Positions 29,698 to 33,036 of a DNA stretch of 33,036 nt are shown here, piece after piece; position 1 is the first letter of the stretch, and each line of letters begins with the position of its first letter. The notes beneath the pieces were generated by a model, which had not been told where the DNA came from, did no database searches, and was given only the letters and a program-made list of their open reading frames with translations. The DNA comes from DATFWK01 sp035259345 (GTDB taxonomy: Bacteria > Actinomycetota > Thermoleophilia > Miltoncostaeales > Miltoncostaeaceae). The stretch lies in NCBI GenBank assembly GCA_035259345.1, contig DATFWK010000041.1, forward strand, positions 1 to 33,036, read 5' to 3'. The translations under genes and the position numbers were made by a program.

Positions 29698-30860
29698 TCG
29701 CCGCCCAGGCCGCGGCCTCCGAGCGGGAGGAGGCGCTCCTCGCCCGCGCACGCGACCTCGCACTGCGGGGCCGGGGCCGTGTGAGCCCCAACCCGCTCGT
29801 CGGCGCGGTCGTGCTCGCCGGGGACGAGGTGGTCGGCGAGGGCTGGCACGAGGGGCCGGGTACGGCCCATGGCGAGGTCGTCGCGCTTCGGGCGGCGGGG
29901 CGTGCCGCTGCTGGCGCGACGCTGGTCTGCACGCTCGAGCCCTGCTCCCACTTCGGGCGGACGCCGCCCTGCACGGACGCCGTGCTGGCCGCCGGCATCC
30001 GCCGCGTCGTGATCGGCACGCTGGACCCGCTGGAGCGCCGGCGCGCGGGCGGCGCGCAGGTGCTGGCCGGGGCCGGGGTCGAGGTCGCCCTGGCGGACGA
30101 GCGGGAGGCGGCTGCGTGCGCCGAGCTCAACGCCGCCTTCGTCACGCACGCGGTGACCGGCCGGCCGCTGGTGACGCTCAAGCTGGCGGCCAGCCTCGAC
30201 GGGCGGGTCGCGACCGAGGACGGCGAGACCCGCTGGATCACCGGGCCGGAGTCCCGCGCGCTCGTGCACCGCATGCGCGCCGACGCGGACGCGGTCGCCG
30301 TCGGCGTCGGGACGGCGCTGGCGGACGACCCGCTCCTCACCGCCCGCGACGTGGAGGGGCCGGTGCGCCAGCCGCGGCGCGTGGTCTTCGACTCGGACGC
30401 CCGGCTGCCGCCCGGCGCGGCGCTGGTCCGCGACACAGCCGATGCCCCGGTCACGGTGGTGGCGGGCCCTGCCGCGGCGCCGGACCGGGTCGCCGCCCTG
30501 CGTGGGGCCGGCGTTGAGGTGCTCGTGGTCCCCGAGGCGGACCCGCTCCGGCGGATTGCGGCCGCGCTCGAGCGCCTGGGCGCGGCGGACGTCCAGTCGC
30601 TCTTGCTCGAGGGCGGCCCGCGGCTGGCGGGCGCCTTCCTCGCCGCCGGGGCCGTCGACCGCGTGGCGTGGTTCACGGCGCCGATCCTGATCGGCGGCAG
30701 CGGCGCGCCGGCCGCCCTGGCGGGCGCCGGGCTCGGCCGGCTGGCCGACGTTCCCAGGCTGCGCGGCGTCGAGGTCTCCCGCGCCGGCGACGACGTCGTG
30801 GTGAGCGGGCGCCTGCGCGAACTTCCCGAGCCGGCGGGCGGGGCGGCCGGGCCGGCCTGA
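29694..30860 (+). CDS. ribD: bifunctional riboflavin deaminase/reductase
   Basis: Two consecutive steps of riboflavin synthesis in one 388-residue protein. The N-terminal zinc deaminase has HGEVVAL and CTLEPCSHFGRTPPC. The C-terminal NADPH reductase domain begins near RPLVTLKLAASLDGRVAT and includes SRALVHRMRADADAVAVG and LLLEGGPRLAGAFL. GTG 29694 overlaps the rpe stop by 4 nt. The stop overlaps ribE by 1 nt (TGATG). No FMN riboswitch is seen anywhere upstream. Confidence 0.95.
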   Translation: MIAAQAAASEREEALLARARDLALRGRGRVSPNPLVGAVVLAGDEVVGEGWHEGPGTAHGEVVALRAAGRAAAGATLVCTLEPCSHFGRTPPCTDAVLAAGIRRVVIGTLDPLERRRAGGAQVLAGAGVEVALADEREAAACAELNAAFVTHAVTGRPLVTLKLAASLDGRVATEDGETRWITGPESRALVHRMRADADAVAVGVGTALADDPLLTARDVEGPVRQPRRVVFDSDARLPPGAALVRDTADAPVTVVAGPAAAPDRVAALRGAGVEVLVVPEADPLRRIAAALERLGAADVQSLLLEGGPRLAGAFLAAGAVDRVAWFTAPILIGGSGAPAALAGAGLGRLADVPRLRGVEVSRAGDDVVVSGRLRELPEPAGGAAGPA

Positions 30861-31471
30861 TGTTCACCGGGCTGGTCGAGGAGGTGGGGACGATCGCGTC
30901 CGTCACCAGGCGCGGCGACGGCGCGCGTGTGCGGCTCGTCGCGGGCACGGTGCGGGACGGCCTCGCGGTCGGCGACTCGGTCGCCGTGGACGGCGCCTGC
31001 CTCACGGCCGTGGCGCTCCACGACGACGGGCTCGAGGTCGACGCCGTGGCCGAGACGCTGCGGCGCACGACGCTCGGGGACCGCGCCCCGGGCGACCGCG
31101 TCAACCTCGAGCGGGCGCTGCGCCTCGGCGACCGGCTCGGCGGCCACCTGATGCAGGGGCACGTGGACGGCACGGGCGAGGTGGCGGCGGTGCGCCCCGA
31201 GGGCGGGGGACGGGTGCTGCGTGTCAGGGTTCCAGGAGAGCTTCTCCGCTACGTCGTGGAGAAGGGCAGCCTCGCGATCGACGGCGTGAGCCTGACCGTC
31301 GCGGCGCGGCACGCGGACGGATGCTCGGTCGCGCTCATCCCGCACACCCTGGCGGCGACGACGCTCGGGGAGGCGGCTGCGGGGCGGCGGGTGAACCTGG
31401 AGGTCGACCTGATGGCAAAGTACGTGGAGTCGCTTGCGGGCGCGTACCTCGCCCGGGAAGGGAGTCGATGA
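30860..31471 (+). CDS. ribE: riboflavin synthase alpha subunit
   Basis: Dismutates two 6,7-dimethyl-8-ribityllumazine molecules to riboflavin. The 203-residue protein starts MFTGLVEEVGTI, the family signature, and shows the internal duplication: SVAVDGACLTAV with GHLMQGHVDGTG in the first half, and SLAIDGVSLTVA with RVNLEVDLMAKYVE in the second. ATG 30860 overlaps the ribD stop, and the stop overlaps ribBA as ATGA after GGGAG. Confidence 0.96.
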   Translation: MFTGLVEEVGTIASVTRRGDGARVRLVAGTVRDGLAVGDSVAVDGACLTAVALHDDGLEVDAVAETLRRTTLGDRAPGDRVNLERALRLGDRLGGHLMQGHVDGTGEVAAVRPEGGGRVLRVRVPGELLRYVVEKGSLAIDGVSLTVAARHADGCSVALIPHTLAATTLGEAAAGRRVNLEVDLMAKYVESLAGAYLAREGSR

Positions 31472-32739
31472 GCATCACGTCGCCGTTCACGACCGTCGAG
31501 ACGGCAATCGAGGAGATCCGCGCGGGCCGGATGGTGATCGTCTGCGACTCGGAGGACCGCGAGAACGAGGGCGACCTGATCATGGCCGCGCAGTTCGCGA
31601 CCCCCGAGGCCGTCAACTTCATGGCTGTCCACGCCCGGGGCCTCGTCTGCCTCGCGCTGACCGAGGAGCGGTGCGAGCAGCTCGGCCTGACGCTGATGGT
31701 GCGCCGCAACGAGACGCCGCACGGCACCGCCTTCACCGAGTCGATCGAGGCGCGCGAGGGCATCACCACCGGCATCTCCGCGCCGGACCGCTCGCGGACG
31801 ATCATGATCGCCATCGACCCGGCCGCCGGGCCCGCGGACCTCGTCCGCCCGGGGCACGTCTTCCCGCTGCGGGCGAAGGCCGGCGGCGTGCTCGAGCGCG
31901 CGGGCCACACCGAGGCGGCCGTCGACCTGGTCCGCCTCGCGGGCCTGATCCCGGCCGGCGTGATCTGCGAGATCCAGCGCGAGGACGGCACGATGGCGCG
32001 CGTCGACGACCTGGTGCCCTACGCCGCGGAGCACGAGCTCAAGATGATCACGGTCGCCCAGCTCATCGAGCACCGCCGGCTCACCGAGCGCCTGGTGGAG
32101 CGCGTGGTCTCCGTGCCGCTACCGACCGAGCACGGCGAGTTCACGGCCTACGGCTACCGCAGCGTCGTGGACGGCAAGCAGCACGTCGCGCTGGTGATGG
32201 GCGACGTCGACGGCGCGGAGGACGTGCTCGTGCGCGTCCACTCGGAGTGCCTCACCGGCGACGTCTTCGGCTCCCACCGCTGCGACTGCGGCGAGCAGAA
32301 GGACGCGGCTCTCAGGATGATCGCCAAGGAGGGCCGCGGGGTCTTCCTCTACATCGCGCAGGAGGGGCGGGGGATCGGCCTGCTGAACAAGCTGCGCGCC
32401 TACGAGCTGCAGGACAACGGGCGGGACACCGTCGAGGCGAACATCGAGCTCGGCTTTCCGGCCGACCTGCGCGACTACGGCATCGGCGCGCAGATCCTCG
32501 TCGACCTCGGGCTCACAACCATCCGCCAGCTCACGAACAACCCCAAGAAGATCGCGGGCCTCGAGGGGTACGGGCTGCGCGTGACCGAGCGGGTGCCGAT
32601 CGAGACCTCGCCGCGGCCGGCGAACATGCGCTACCTCCAGACCAAGCGCGACAAGATGGGCCACAAGCTGCACCACCAGGACCTCCGCTTCGAGTTCGGC
32701 TCCGAGGAGGAGGACGAGCCGGACGCCCCGGCGCGCTGA
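31468..32739 (+). CDS. ribBA: bifunctional DHBP synthase/GTP cyclohydrolase II
   Basis: Supplies both riboflavin precursors. The N-terminal RibB domain (about residues 5-205) has CDSEDRENEGDL for ribulose 5-phosphate and metal binding. The C-terminal RibA domain has the zinc cysteines in SECLTGDVFGSHRCDCG, then YIAQEGRGIGLLNK and NNPKK, so both halves appear active. Length 423 is normal for the fusion. ATG 31468 is fixed by the ATGA overlap with ribE and a GGGAG site 4 nt upstream. Confidence 0.97.
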   Translation: MSITSPFTTVETAIEEIRAGRMVIVCDSEDRENEGDLIMAAQFATPEAVNFMAVHARGLVCLALTEERCEQLGLTLMVRRNETPHGTAFTESIEAREGITTGISAPDRSRTIMIAIDPAAGPADLVRPGHVFPLRAKAGGVLERAGHTEAAVDLVRLAGLIPAGVICEIQREDGTMARVDDLVPYAAEHELKMITVAQLIEHRRLTERLVERVVSVPLPTEHGEFTAYGYRSVVDGKQHVALVMGDVDGAEDVLVRVHSECLTGDVFGSHRCDCGEQKDAALRMIAKEGRGVFLYIAQEGRGIGLLNKLRAYELQDNGRDTVEANIELGFPADLRDYGIGAQILVDLGLTTIRQLTNNPKKIAGLEGYGLRVTERVPIETSPRPANMRYLQTKRDKMGHKLHHQDLRFEFGSEEEDEPDAPAR

Positions 32740-33036
32740 TGGCCCGCGGCGACCCGCCGCCGCCGACCCCGCTTGCGGACCCCTCGGTGCGCATGAGCGC
32801 CGTGGTCGCGGGCTTCCACCGCGCGATCGCCGAGCGCCTCTTGAGGGGCGCGCAGGCGCGGCTTGCCGACTCGGGCCTGCCGGAGGGGGCGCTCGACGAG
32901 CACTGGGTGCCTGGGGCCTTCGAGGCGCCGCTCGCCGCCCAGGCCCTCGCCCGCACCGGCCGCTACGCGGCGATCCTCGCCCTCGGCGCGGTCATCCGGG
33001 GGGAGACGCCGCACTTCGACTACGTCTGTGACGCGG
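32739..33036 (+). CDS. ribH: 6,7-dimethyl-8-ribityllumazine synthase (3' end outside window)
   Basis: Condenses the RibB and RibD pathway products to lumazine. The first 99 residues are present. After a Pro-rich start (ARGDPPPPTPLADPSVR) come VVAGFHRAIAERLLRGA, the substrate-binding region where many homologues read FN and this one FH, then VPGAFEAPLAAQALA and GAVIRGETPHFDYVCDA, both diagnostic. ATG 32739 shares one base with the ribBA stop (TGATG); ATG 32793 (MSAVVAG) is an alternative. The gene runs off the window. Confidence 0.95.
   Translation, partial: MARGDPPPPTPLADPSVRMSAVVAGFHRAIAERLLRGAQARLADSGLPEGALDEHWVPGAFEAPLAAQALARTGRYAAILALGAVIRGETPHFDYVCDA

Overview
The window is very GC-rich (third codon positions almost all G or C). 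It is packed with bacterial housekeeping genes, uses many GTG starts and 4-nt start/stop overlaps (GTGA, ATGA), and shows TANNNT -10 boxes sitting 6-7 nt before start codons, the arrangement expected of leaderless mRNAs. Class II DAHP synthase, a DUF3352 protein, PadR/MarR regulators and a PriA with intact helicase motifs fit a deep-branching actinobacterium, most likely Thermoleophilia (Gaiellales/Solirubrobacterales). That placement is inferred from gene content and composition; no rRNA is present to confirm it. I see no tRNA, rRNA, CRISPR, insertion sequence or prophage.

Layout. (1) 1-2640: a MarR regulator cut by the left edge, then a CaiB/BaiF CoA-transferase and a nitrilase overlapping by 4 nt, with a palindrome-rich control region between regulator and operon. 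(2) 2633-3349 (-): a CPBP membrane protease. (3) 3373-6829: trpS, scpA, scpB, a 23S pseudouridine synthase and an AroH-class chorismate mutase that appears to start at CTG. (4) 6807-7911: padR and a divergent cupin gene with a consensus promoter and tandem operators. (5) 7937-9883 (-): an S9 peptidase. (6) 9909-13500: hisC-like aminotransferase, tyrA and aroF (class II DAHP synthase). (7) 13501-14009: about 510 nt without a conventional gene but full of inverted repeats, including a 10-codon ORF behind an almost complete complement of the 16S rRNA tail and followed by a terminator. (8) 14010-14837 (-): an alpha/beta hydrolase lacking the catalytic His. (9) 14893-19873: an unknown protein, aroA, cmk, plsC and der. 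(10) 19997-25242: DUF3352 protein, metK, a 27-residue membrane microprotein and priA. (11) 25310-33036: a nuclease-fold-like protein, def, fmt, rsmB, rpe, ribD, ribE, ribBA and the start of ribH, cut by the right edge.

The genes combine into a dispersed but nearby aromatic amino-acid set (aroF, aroA, aroH, tyrA, hisC-like), a translation-initiation/rRNA-modification set (def, fmt, rsmB), the riboflavin pathway in one run with rpe, and chromosome maintenance genes (scpAB, priA). The least ordinary parts are the 13.5-14.0 kb noncoding region, the leaderless-promoter pattern (including TAG stop codons that double as the start of a -10 box), the PadR operator pair, the CTG-started aroH, and two enzymes with altered active sites.
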